64,000 bases of DNA, taken from the NCBI RefSeq assembly GCF_040958095.1, contig NC_091230.1:8734728-8798727 (forward strand), in the 5' to 3' direction. The notes under the pieces are model-generated. The model searched no databases, was not told the origin of the DNA, and was given only the letters and a program-made list of their open reading frames with translations. Origin of the DNA: Procambarus clarkii (lineage: Eukaryota; Arthropoda; Malacostraca; Decapoda; Cambaridae). Shown here in pieces: positions 22,301 through 31,893 of this stretch (its first letter is position 1; each line of letters begins with the position of its first letter). A program made the position numbers and the translations under genes.

Positions 22301-22736
22301 ATTCATCTTTTGTACTAATTCTTAAACTAGTTGTTTCTGACATTTTAGTGAGTAGATCATCGTTAAAAACAACAACAGTAACATTACTAATTCTCTATGA
22401 GTTACTACAGCGCATTTAGCAGTTATCCATTTTTTCAAAACTACGTCAATATAATCATTCTAAGACATCTTCGTACAATTAAAGATACTTGCCAGTGCAC
22501 TAGGTCATTACTTACAGTCGCATTATAAGGCATTCTTTTCTTAACTCAGCTTTATTAAACATACACCTTCAGTAGTCCAAGGTATCTTTTCAAGTCAGTG
22601 TAAGCAATATTTCCGTTAAACTTACTACAACATGTCATTATTCAGTGGCATAATTAAGTACTTGTTTTAGTCCCCAATGTAATAAGCAAATTATTCTATT
22701 AAGGATAAATGAATCTTATTTAGAAGAGACATCGAG

Positions 22737-22742
22737 TTTATT
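22737..22742 (-). promoter_or_regulatory. Poly(A) signal AATAAA for the IAP-like gene
   Basis: tttatt on the plus strand, AATAAA on the minus strand, 47 bp beyond the stop codon of the IAP-like gene. It lies inside the inner edge of the left inverted repeat. Confidence 0.6.
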
Positions 22743-22788
22743 ACAACATTTAACATATACAGGTATTCAAGAAATCATATACAGGTAT

Positions 22789-24247
22789 TCAACAAGCAAT
22801 TGAATTTATTATATATGAAATATTTTCTCTATAAATTGGACAGCATTTCAGAGATAAAAGACAACCACTGCATGTCACTATATGTTTACACTGTAGTATT
22901 ACATTATTTATATTTTTATCCATACAAACTCTGCATAAAATATCTTCTTCCCAAGATTGTTCTGTACAATCCTTGTTTTCAACAGTGCTATTACAAGTCT
23001 CAGGTAAAGTTTTCAGTCCCAGATCTTTAGGTGTAACTTCTTGTTCCTCTTTATCATCCACTCCTTCATAAATTATTTCCCGTACCCGTAAATAAATATC
23101 TGTACCCTCTTGCATATACCTCAACACTATTTCTAGACATCTACTTTGTATAATCAAAGGTAATAAATCCCTGGATTCCTTAAGGTACTGATTTAAAGCA
23201 TATCTTATACTCTCAACAGGTATTAATTTTTGATAAATCAGATTTTTGAACTTATCCATACCCTCCATTAGGATATTAATTAAATCATCGTCTATAGGTT
23301 TTATAGGTAGTCGTAATGTCAATCCTGCATTCTTAACAAATTCCTTGCCCCTTGGAAGAATAATGTAGGCACATTCAGGACTACATCTCGCATGTAACGT
23401 CCAAGGATCATCTTCTGGTCTCCAGTTGCATATTCCACAGGCACAGTGAAAACAGCAGACCATGATCCATGATTCAGCAGACCTCAAAACCATAAAAACA
23501 ATCCAGTATCATCTCGTTATTATCTTTGAACTAATATTCATTATTCCTTACTTATAACTCTATTAAATTTTAAAATAGTTAAACACTTCATACCGCAATA
23601 AAAAAAAACAGCTTCAGCCAGCTCGTGAGAAGTTTGTTTGACTCTTCCAGGCCATGTCATATCAAATGTCTCTAGGCGACGTTTATAAGTTACCATTCCT
23701 GGACCCAGCGAATTCCTAAATTTTATCAATCCCAGATCATCCTTGGGAGGTGCACCACCTAAAATATAATATAGTTATATAAAATATTCTTTAGAAGAAG
23801 AGGAAGAACCTATTAAAGCAAGTTTGTACAAAGTATATAAGACTGACATAAAAATACATCGTAAGAATATATACTTACTACTATCACTGATTTTCTTATT
23901 TCCCAGTTCGATTTTAAGGGAAACAAATTCCAGTCCATATTGGAAAGCTATCTCAGACACATCTAAAGAAACATTGTCACTCCTCTTGCCTCTAATAAAG
24001 GTACAGTCTTGATTAATCATCTTATGGCGTCTTCGGGGGGTATCACCAACAATCCATGCACCTACTATACAATAACAAAATGCACACAAACAGTAATCAC
24101 TATTGCGGAGATAATAGAATCCATCTTCAACTAAGTCTATAGGTTTAACCACTTAACAGGCCAATCCACAAATGTTTGTAGCCTAACTCCTGCACGTTTA
24201 AGGCTTTCTATACTGAAAAACTTCCTGGCGCACAAAGGATCCATCAT
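22789..24247 (-). pseudogene. Inhibitor-of-apoptosis-like gene: two BIR domains and RING, three exons, broken
   Basis: IAPs of this build bind caspases or other death signals and use the RING as a ubiquitin ligase. Exon 1 runs from an ATG at 24247 to 23879 and holds BIR1, with the zinc pattern C-x2-C (CAFC), W, GDTP, H and C. Exon 2 (23758-23587) starts BIR2 with RLETF and FFYC. Exon 3 (23482-22789) has CFHC, W, DDPW, HARC and the last zinc cysteine, then a helical middle, then a RING from CRVCMDK. Inferred introns are 23759-23878 (donor GTAAGT) and 23483-23586. Oddities: a one-base frameshift in BIR1 at about 24146-24152, and the eighth RING ligand is Tyr (TAT at 22831-22833). Insect and viral IAPs share this layout. 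Confidence 0.85.
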
Positions 24248-24321
24248 GTGAGGGCAGCACTAACTATTAGAGTAGGATAAGCAAGTATATATATCCCTAA
24301 AAATAAATATCGTACATTGCT

Positions 24322-24328
<7 letters not shown>
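24248..24328. other. Upstream of the IAP-like gene
   Basis: AT-rich, with tatatata and a tattta stretch. A promoter would be expected here, but no specific element can be asserted. The spread of (TA)n beyond it may have displaced it. Confidence 0.3.

Positions 24329-24363
<35 letters not shown>
24329..24363. repeat. (TA)n array
   Basis: About 35 bp of TA repeats between the IAP-like gene and the short repeat at 24364. Confidence 0.95.
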
Positions 24364-24787
<424 letters not shown>

Positions 24788-24969
24788 TCTTATTTAATCT
24801 AATTTTTAAAATATTTTTAAAAGCATCTATATCTTAAATAAAATATACTATTAGTTATAATGTCATATATAATAATATTCTAGGGTATCAAAAAAATCCT
24901 TATTAATATATTCAAAATGAGTGGTAACTTTTACATTCCTCCAATATAAGAGCGCGGACCTCACGTTAG

Positions 24970-25689
24970 GGCTATTATTACGACTATCTGGATCGTGTCT
25001 ACTACCTTACGAGGAAGAAAATTCACCATGGTACTGTTCTGACAACTTGTCAGGGTTATTTAACCGACGATTTGATTTGTAATAATGAAACCTGTATTGT
25101 GTATGGAGTGAACTGTATATCCTGTGTTCCCCGAGGAATGGCCCTAGACTTAGCCAAGAAATATCCTCATGCCGACGCTTATAATGTTCGCCGACCCTTG
25201 TACAGTCTTAAGAGATGTATCCCTGAAGATCGTCCAGTACCAGGAACAATTCATACCTCTAAAGGAGAAAATCTTCTGTATATTGTTGCTATAGCCATTC
25301 AATATGGTATTGGATTACCTATAGAAAGTAATAACATTGCTCAGGGAATTATAGAAAAATCAAAAGACGGAAACATGCTCGCTGGATAAAACGAAGATAC
25401 ATCCATTAATCGTCTCGTCTACTTCAAGAATGGTATGAAAGATTTATTTAACTTTATCAAGGAGTCTCCTCAAATTATGAGAGTTATAATACAAACAGGA
25501 ATTGGGCGTACCTGTGTTAGAAGAGATGAAGTTTGGGAAAACACTTATCTTCCTGTTATTGAAGATATGTATAAACAGTTAAAAACCTACGGAGTGGAAG
25601 TTAAATTACTGTTTAACGAGGAGATTATGCAGAGGAAGAGCAATACTCGGCAACCCTTTGTGTGTGCAGTATTTCCCCGCGCATCCTGA
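24970..25689 (+). pseudogene. Macrodomain-like gene 1, with in-frame stop
   Basis: One of three tandem paralogues. Macrodomains bind ADP-ribose and often remove it from proteins. The N-terminal loop region reads NCISC...RGMALDLAKKYPHADAY, resembling the ALC1/TARG1-like loop with a G-x-A helix. A C-terminal block IIQTGIGRTC...WENTYLPVIE matches the I-P-Y-R-I-G...W..Y.P.I end of the fold. The frame is open from an AG acceptor-like site at 24968-24969, but a TAA at 25387-25389 interrupts it; the same frame continues to 25689. The upstream start or exon was not identified. It shares the order and spacing of these blocks with the copies at 25.8-28.4 and 28.6-29.2 kb. The family call is by motif only. 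Confidence 0.55.
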
Positions 25690-25888
25690 AAGATGTATAT
25701 ATGCTTCTCCAGAGTGGTCCTCTTACGGTATCCTTCTCTTCTTGGATGACAGAATCTACTTCAAGCTCGGACGTTCATAGCTATGGAGATTAAGACTATT
25801 GTTGGAGACTTTGCCTCTCTATCTGTCTACAATAATCACGACTGTTTATTGTACGATATTGATGCAACGAGTGTACAAATGTGTAAAA

Positions 25889-25901
25889 TTGTGCAAGGAT
25901 T
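25889..25901. repeat. Target-site duplication of the RNase H LINE, left copy
   Basis: ttgtgcaaggatt, identical to 27468-27480. Both lie inside macrodomain-like gene 2. Confidence 0.92.
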
Positions 25902-27467
25902 TTCTTTTTTCTACCACAGACGTGGCCACACATTTACAATGCTAACCAACATATATACATTTTCTTCTGTCCTCCATGGACAGGGTTAGAGAAGAGTTAA
26001 ACATATAGTTCAAGGGTTTATTGAACACTCAACCACAGAAGGTGATTCGGTACTTTTAAAATGCTAAGCTAACCTACATACGTAAATACATAGATACACA
26101 GATTTACGTATGCCATACATAAAGTGTTTGTTGTGTCTTTTACATAGTGTCATTAACATTCACAAAGGTGAAATGTAATTCTGATCAGCTTCCATATATA
26201 CTTTATACCCATACATATACATACACACACACACACATATACATACATATATACACAAACATGCATTCACATACATTTGTCGCATTTACTCTGACAGGGT
26301 GAGATAGCTGATAAAGAAACTAGTGTGCAATTAAGCACTTAATCACTGAAGGTGATGAAGGTGCTTTTACAAGCTCAGGTTATATAGTTACATCATATAT
26401 ATACATTGTATAATTGATATATTACATGGTCAATCTTGGATACAAGTCCAATATATCATCAAGTGTTCCAGTACTCATATAGTAATTACAGAGTTCAGCA
26501 TACCTTAGCCCAGGAGGGCGAAAGTCAGTCAGTATGGGACATTCTACAATATAATGTTCAAGAGAGTGCATGTTTTCTCTTTCACAAAGTTGACACATTG
26601 TGTACTCGACATTTGGGTTTTGAGAAAGCTGCCAGATACGTCTATATCCCAGGCGTATTCTGGCCACTATAACATCACATTGCCGGGTTCTTGTTCTATT
26701 AGTCCCATATGTGAATGTCTCCTCACGATATCTATCATAATATTTAATGCTACAACTTTCAGGTCTTTATGAATTTGTTAGATCGGAGAGATTTTCATTA
26801 GATATTTGTTTAAGTATTCTCTTTGTCACTGCTAATGAAACACCCATATCAATTTCTAACACTGGTTTTCTGCAGGCTGTCTTAGCAAGCATATCAACAG
26901 TATCATGCCTTGAGATGCCAACATGTGATGGTATCCATAGGAATTTAATCTCAAATCTGTTTTCTTTGGCAGCTAAAACATTCATTCGAATATCACTGAC
27001 TATTTTCTGGGTGTCACTACTATGTGCGTTCAATGCCAGGAGTGCACTCTGCGAGTCACAGTATATAAGTCCACAGCCTTTGTCTTTTAAAAATTCCGTG
27101 GCAAGGTATATGCCTGCAAGTTCGGTTTGAGTTGTACTTGCCCAGTCATTGACGCGCTTCATTGCTGTATGTACGAGAGAAGATTGTTCAAATATGTTAC
27201 ATGCACATCCGGTACGTCGTCCACCTTCTTCTACAGAGCCGTCGGTATAGCACTGATAAACATCGTTACCCATACTCTGAGTACTTTCAGTGATGCTTTT
27301 CAGTGTTAACTGTTTTAATAATGTAGTGTGCACATTATCTTTCTTGGGCGCATTTACAAAATCAACTGATAGATCCCAGTTATCCCATGGAGTAATTGGC
27401 TGATTAATCATTAGTTGAGTTGGGTACATATTTAATATTTTGATGGAGTTGGCTACCTTGTAGAACC
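25902..27467 (-). mobile_element. 5'-truncated RNase H-bearing LINE (I/R1-type group)
   Basis: Flanked by a perfect 13-bp duplication. The minus strand ends in an A-rich tail (read as ttctttttt at 25902-25910). Only the RNase H and the C-terminal zinc motif are left; RT and endonuclease are missing through 5' truncation at 27467. 25911-26420 is its 3' UTR with CA/TA-rich tracts at 26220-26260. Confidence 0.9.
26422..27429 (-). pseudogene. RNase H domain and zinc-knuckle end of LINE polyprotein
   Basis: 27429-26767 holds an RNase H fold: YTDGS (first aspartate), TELAGIYLA (glutamate), YCDSQSALLAL (aspartate), then WIPSHVGI and the last aspartate in DTVDMLAKTA, so the D-E-D-D set is complete. 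This domain degrades the RNA strand after reverse transcription. The following piece 26667-26422, in another frame, carries CQLCERENMHSLEHYIVEC, the CCHC motif found at the end of RNase H-type LINE polyproteins. A frameshift near 26700-26770 separates them. Truncated at the N-terminus by the insertion itself. Confidence 0.88.
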
Positions 27468-27480
27468 TTGTGCAAGGATT
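27468..27480. repeat. Target-site duplication of the RNase H LINE, right copy
   Basis: Identical to 25889-25901; directly precedes the continuation of macrodomain-like gene 2. Confidence 0.92.
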
Positions 27481-28074
27481 GTGGGATCGTTACCCATATG
27501 CAAGATTACATCGTGAAAACTTTCCCTACAAAAACCGTGCTGTTGTATCTTATCGCAGTAACCCCGGCAGTATACATATTGGAGAACCACCTGAATTCAA
27601 CAACAGGATGGATGAAGATCCCCATCTACCCCTTATTATTGGATTAGTGACTCAGTTTGCTAGTAGACCTGCAACTTTACCAACATACGAAAATCCTCCA
27701 TGTGAAGTACGAAGTTTGGATGAACATATTTATGATGGACTTGAAAAAGATACAGAATATCAGAGATGGCGCTGGTTTGAAAATGCTCTGAAGGAAGCCC
27801 TTGTTTACATTCTTAAAAGATGCATTAAGAGAATTATTATTCCATATAGGTTTGGCATGTCAAGTTATTTGAACAGCTGCCCAGTATGGGAAAGTAAATA
27901 TTTGCCTATACTTGAGAAAATTGGACATAAACTACGAAAACGAGGTATTTTACTCCTATTGTACGTCCTAAAAACATCGTTCCTCCTCAGTCTTCCACCC
28001 ACGGCATCTTTGAAAATAAGATTCCATACATAGCTGTTCTTCAAAATGGGTCCGCAACTAATGCTGCTAGGATT

Positions 28075-28230
28075 ACCTGATCAACCAGGCTGTGACTCAT
28101 ACGTCAGGCTGCGAGCAGCCGCGTCGAACAGCTTGGCTGATCAGTCCAGCAACCAGGAGGCCTGGTCGACGACCGGGCCGCGGGGACACTAAGACCCGGA
28201 AGCACCTCCAGGTAACGCCTGCTACCGCTG
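28075..28230 (+). mobile_element. LINE/SINE 3' tail fragment
   Basis: Carries the same blocks as the C-terminus of LINEs B and D (gatcaaccaggctgtgactc, gcgagcagccgcg) and the SINE tail (aggcctggtcgacgaccggg, ccgcggggacactaa). It lies within macrodomain-like gene 2, near its 3' end. Confidence 0.7.
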
Positions 28231-28554
28231 ATGCTACATCACCTTCTATCAACACTAAGTTGCCTGATGCAATTATTTCAACACCTGTTAACGTTACTAC
28301 GTCTGTTGATACTAATGTTACAATGCTTGTTAGTAGTAGTTTTACAAATTTAGAAGAGAAGATGGATTGGGAATAATAATGTTTGTAGAATAATTTATAC
28401 ATTGTACATTTTTTACATATTAAATAACAAAAATAGAAACTTGTGTTATATTTCTCCCTTTTTTAATGTCTAAATGTCAACTCTACTTTTCTGCGTATAC
28501 AGGAAGAGGTACTAAACTTTTTTTGCCTACTTCAAGATGGATTGTTCTATGTAA

Positions 28555-29159
28555 ATGCAAACAAAGCTTAAGCGTTTAAATAAGTGTATTATAGATGCCG
28601 ACTTTACTAGTGATGAAATTCTAAAACCTGGAGACTGTCTTGTCTACAATCCTCATAATTTATCTGGTGGATTTGCACAACTGTTATGGGAAAAATATCC
28701 CTACAGTAAAGTTTCCGAGTGTGAAGTGGTACAGAATAATATAACTCCTGGTGGTATAGTACTTGCTTTATCTCCAGAAACAGAAATAAAGCCTCATATT
28801 ATAGGATTTCAATATAGTAGCTCTAATGAAGATCTAGGATTATGGAAAGATATTATTAAACGTTGGAATTTTAAATCTGCAATAAGACAAATTTGTCGTC
28901 AAGCAAGAAATAATAATTTAATCTAGCGTAAAATTATTCCATATGGTATTGGGTTTAATGACGGAATAGGATGGAGTAAAGAAGAAGAAGAATGGGAGAC
29001 ACACTATTTTCCAGGACTAGCCCATTTAGCTTATGTTTTGAAGAATAATAAAAAAAATTATTAATGGTTCGTATACCTCTCGGAGAAGATGTTACTGGGA
29101 CTGGGCGAGAGAAAAAACAAGTAGAGGGTGGATCTAATAAAAGGAAGAGAATGTCGTAG
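28555..29159 (+). pseudogene. Macrodomain-like gene 3, with in-frame stop
   Basis: Begins with a basic helix, then GDCLVYNPHNLSGGFAQLLW, which has the N-x-x-L-S-G-G-x-A loop expected of an ADP-ribose-binding macrodomain. PHIIGFQYSS and an amphipathic helix with WNFKSAIRQI follow. A TAG at 28924-28926 interrupts, and the same frame continues with RKIIPYGIGFNDGIGW...HYFPGL, the C-terminal block shared with copies 1 and 2. After the A-run at 29048-29056 one frame stops at 29064, while another continues with a basic tail (KRKRMS) to 29159, suggesting an indel. The best conserved loop of the three is here. Confidence 0.58.
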
Positions 29160-29324
29160 TTAAAACTAGTAGATCTAAAAAAATACATATAACTAATTTG
29201 GAAACTCTACAACTAAGAGAGAGGGGCAGAGCATAACTATCTCTGATGTAATAAGCTAGGTTGGGATATATCTTACCATAAACTCCCCATCTTGATCCTG
29301 CAGTGAGAAGACATACTTGAAACG
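29160..29324. other. Intergenic, possible promoter of the next gene
   Basis: 165 bp with no frame. It precedes the ATG at 29325. A tatatctt motif at 29266 is about 60 bp upstream, too weak to call a TATA box. Confidence 0.3.
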
Positions 29325-30201
29325 ATGGCTGCTGTGTACAGTAAGTGCTTATTGTATGATGTATTTACAGTACTTGTTTATATTTGTTGAGATATAATTT
29401 TTGCTTATTATTGAAAATCTTTTAGTTTTGAAAACATTATGATTATTTAATAGACCCTGTGTTAAATATTGCATTTTTCTTTTATATAAAGATTTGCCCG
29501 ATGTGGTGGATGTGAAGACTCTACCAGGGTTTGGAAGTACGCCTGATCTAGTGTCAGATACAATATGGCAAAGTCCAGCTTCGACTGTTTTGTGGAGGAA
29601 TATGCCACTGGTGGAAAAACAGACATATAAAGTGATGTCCCATACTGATAAATGTACGCATAAGAAAATTGTTCCGGCTTTAGCAAAGATTATTGGCAAA
29701 AGTGAAAATGTTTTAATGATACTGTTCGGTCGTGATTCTATACGGTTGAAAGAAGAACTTCCATTGATAAAATGTAACATAGTTTTATTTAGCTTTAAAG
29801 AGAGTGTTACAGATGTACTCAAGAAACATGAGAATTGTCAAGTGTTGTTGCTGACGAAAATTCCTAGTAAGGCTAAGATGAGGAAAATTTCTTTGTTATT
29901 TAAAGGCGATAAAATAATTTGTACTTTTATACCTAGACCAACTTTTAAATACATATTTCCAGAATTTGAAGAAGTGCCTATAGGATGTAACTTAAAGGAT
30001 AATTTTTTTATAAGAAAATTTGTGGATGAAATTGGATCTCCAAATGCTGCGAACTGGTTTATTAATAAGTTGAGTTCTGAAGAACGAGAAGTGTATACTA
30101 TAATGAGCCAGGATGAACTGCAACAGCAGGTAAATAGTAAGACTGTGAAAGAGCTTAATATTATTCACCCTAAATGGAAGAAGACGAACATTGGAGTTTA
30201 A
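29325..30201 (+). CDS. Two-exon gene of unknown function, apparently intact
   Basis: I do not recognise this protein. Exon 1 is 29325-29340 (ATG plus four codons and one base), followed by GTAAGT. The intron 29341-29491 ends in tttatataaag; exon 2 is 29492-30201. The phases match and no stop intervenes, giving about 241 residues. It is basic and lysine-rich, with alternating hydrophobic strands (NVLMILFGRD, CNIVLFSF, CQVLLLTKIP, KIICTFIP), suggesting an alpha/beta fold, then a helical C-terminus. No signal peptide or membrane helix. Its end overlaps the next frame by 28 bp. It is the only gene of the 14.5-kb element without a visible lesion. Confidence 0.6.
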
Positions 30202-30726
30202 TTGATCATATGGAGGAGAGCTTTCCATCTTTTCCGTTAAATTTAATAAAGATGAGACCAGAAATAGGATATCATACCCCCCCAAAAGATAGAAATAGAG
30301 GCAGTGATGAGATTTATAAGACAGGATCCTGTACTTGGTGTTTTCTCTGGTGTGGCCTTTATTGAAAACCTTATTAGGATAAGACATACTAATGTGGTAT
30401 GAGCTACAGATAATTACTCAAATATCGGCGAGAGTAAGTGGATGCAGGTTGAACAAATGGATGCTGTAGAAGCAGTTAGGACTTATTGTAATGACAAAGA
30501 AGTACTTCTAATGTCCTGGCCTAAATTGATTTGCAATGATAATGTTTATAGTGATGCATTCTATGTTTTAAAGGAATTTAAGGGACAAAAACTAATCTAT
30601 TTTGGAGAAGGGGAGGGGGGTTGCTGTGCCTGTGATGGATTTTTTAACTTGCTAGCTAAAGAGTTTCATTGTGTGAAGTCAAATACATGTTTTACTTATA
30701 ATTATTTTCTAAATTCTAATGTTTAA
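30174..30726 (+). pseudogene. SAM-methyltransferase-like gene, broken
   Basis: Starts at an ATG overlapping the previous frame (MEEDEHWSLIDHMEESFPSF), with YHTPPKDRNRGSDE. A frameshift near 30300-30320 moves to a frame with DPVLGVFSGVAFIENLI, reminiscent of the S-G-x-G-x-x-E loop of a SAM-binding Rossmann fold. A TGA at 30400-30402 follows, then ATDNYS...EQMDAVEAV, VLLMSWPK and KLIYFGEGEGGCCACDGFF. The LLMSWP and IY-GE-GGC motifs recall a poorly described methyltransferase-like family seen in eukaryotes and large DNA viruses; that link is from memory and not checked. It may alternatively be the second half of the preceding gene. Confidence 0.4.
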
Positions 30727-30824
30727 TTCTATATAAGACTGTAGTGTTTACGATTTCTTGAATAATTGCATAACTACTATGATTAACTGTATGTGTTTAC
30801 GATTTTCTTAAACACTTGTATATA
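30727..30824. other. 3' region between the last gene and the right inverted repeat
   Basis: Short AT-rich spacer with loosely repeated gttta...gatttctt blocks. No gene. Confidence 0.5.
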
Positions 30825-30857
30825 ATTTCTTGAATACCTGTATATGTTAAATGTTGT

Positions 30858-30863
30858 AATAAA
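30858..30863 (+). promoter_or_regulatory. Poly(A) signal AATAAA for rightward genes
   Basis: 132 bp past the stop of the methyltransferase-like frame. It is the mirror partner of the AATAAA at 22737-22742. Confidence 0.55.
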
Positions 30864-31352
30864 CTCGATGTCTCTTCTAAATAAGATTCCTTTATCCTTA
30901 ATAGAATAATTTGCTTATTACATTGGGGACTAAAACAAGTACTTAATTATGCCACTGAATAATGACATGTTGTAGTAAGTTTAATGGAAATATTGCTTAC
31001 AATGACTTGAAAAGATACCTTGGACTACTGAAGGTGTATGTTTAATAAAGCTGAGTTAAGATCGAATGTCTTATGATGCGACTGTAAGTAATGACCTAGT
31101 GCACTGGCAAGTATCTTTAATTGTACGAAGATGTCTTAGAATGATTATATTGACGTGGTTTTGAAAAAAAAATGGATAACTACTAAATGCGCTGTAGTAA
31201 CTCATTGAAAATTAGTAATGTTACTGTTGTTGTTGTTAACGATGATCTACTTACTAAAATGACAGAAACAACAATTTAAGAATTAGTGCAAAAGATGAAT
31301 AGAGAACATGTTGGGGACTGTAATGAACGGGTTATCTTGAGATGATTTCGGG

Positions 31353-31557
31353 ACTTTTTAGTGTCCCCGCGGCCCGGTCCTCGACCAGGCCTCCACCCCC
31401 AGGAAGCAGCCCGTGATAGCTGACTAACACCCAGGTACCTATTTTACTGCTAGGTAACAGGGGCATAGGGTGAAAGAAACTCTGCCCGATCCCGACACCC
31501 GGGACCACAGGATCACAAGCCCAGCATGCAGTCCGTTCGGCCGACCGGCTCCCAAGA
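31353..31557 (-). mobile_element. tRNA-derived SINE in the right inverted repeat
   Basis: Minus-strand copy: tail agtgtccccgcggcccggtcc, body gtacctattttactgctagg, B box inside cgggaccacag, and A box near ggccgaccgg at the right end. The left arm has the empty site, so it inserted after the element formed. Confidence 0.85.
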
Positions 31558-31791
31558 ACAGGTAAGAAGAAGAAAAAGGTAAGGGTAAGAACATGTAGTG
31601 GAGGGATGGAGGAAAATTGTAAGAAAGGGTTGCAAGTTGGGCGGGGAACATGCTGGGACGTGTAAAGGATTGAGAGAGATTGTAAGGGTTGGTACCAAGA
31701 TGCGCGGAAAACATGCTACAACATGTAAAGTATAAAGTGTAGTGAGATGTACGGTGAACATGCTGGGACGTGTAATGGAAGGAAGGAGTTG

Positions 31792-31893
<102 letters not shown>

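Larger units (their letters stand above)
19766..22774 (+). repeat. Left terminal inverted repeat (~3.0 kb)
   Basis: Pairs in inverse orientation with 30825-34236 over its whole length, with scattered substitutions and small indels. It contains four zones of tandem repeats (listed separately) and no convincing gene; the frames of 60-128 codons are repeat translations. The inner edge supplies the AATAAA for the IAP-like gene. Confidence 0.9.
25783..28375 (+). pseudogene. Macrodomain-like gene 2, split by a LINE insertion
   Basis: The ATG at 25783 opens MEIKTIVGDFASL, the strand-loop start of a macrodomain, up to 25901. A 1.57-kb LINE then interrupts, and the same frame resumes at 27481 with LWDRYPYARLH. 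Further features are PLIIGLVTQFA, a WFENALKEAL helix and the terminal IIIPYRFG...CPVWESKYLPILEKI, the clearest macrodomain ending of the three. A frameshift lies near 27945-27955, and a LINE/SINE tail at 28075-28230 sits before an S/T-rich C-terminus ending at 28375. Without the insertions it would encode roughly 300 residues. A substrate cannot be predicted. Deliberately not reconstructed here. Confidence 0.6.

Noticed and set aside
29349-29822. 157-codon minus-strand frame
   Set aside because: Antisense of the unknown two-exon gene and its intron.
24970-30726. Stop-codon recoding in the rightward genes of the 14.5-kb element
   Set aside because: TAA, TAG and TGA each occur once in different genes, together with frameshifts. 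Ordinary decay explains this better.
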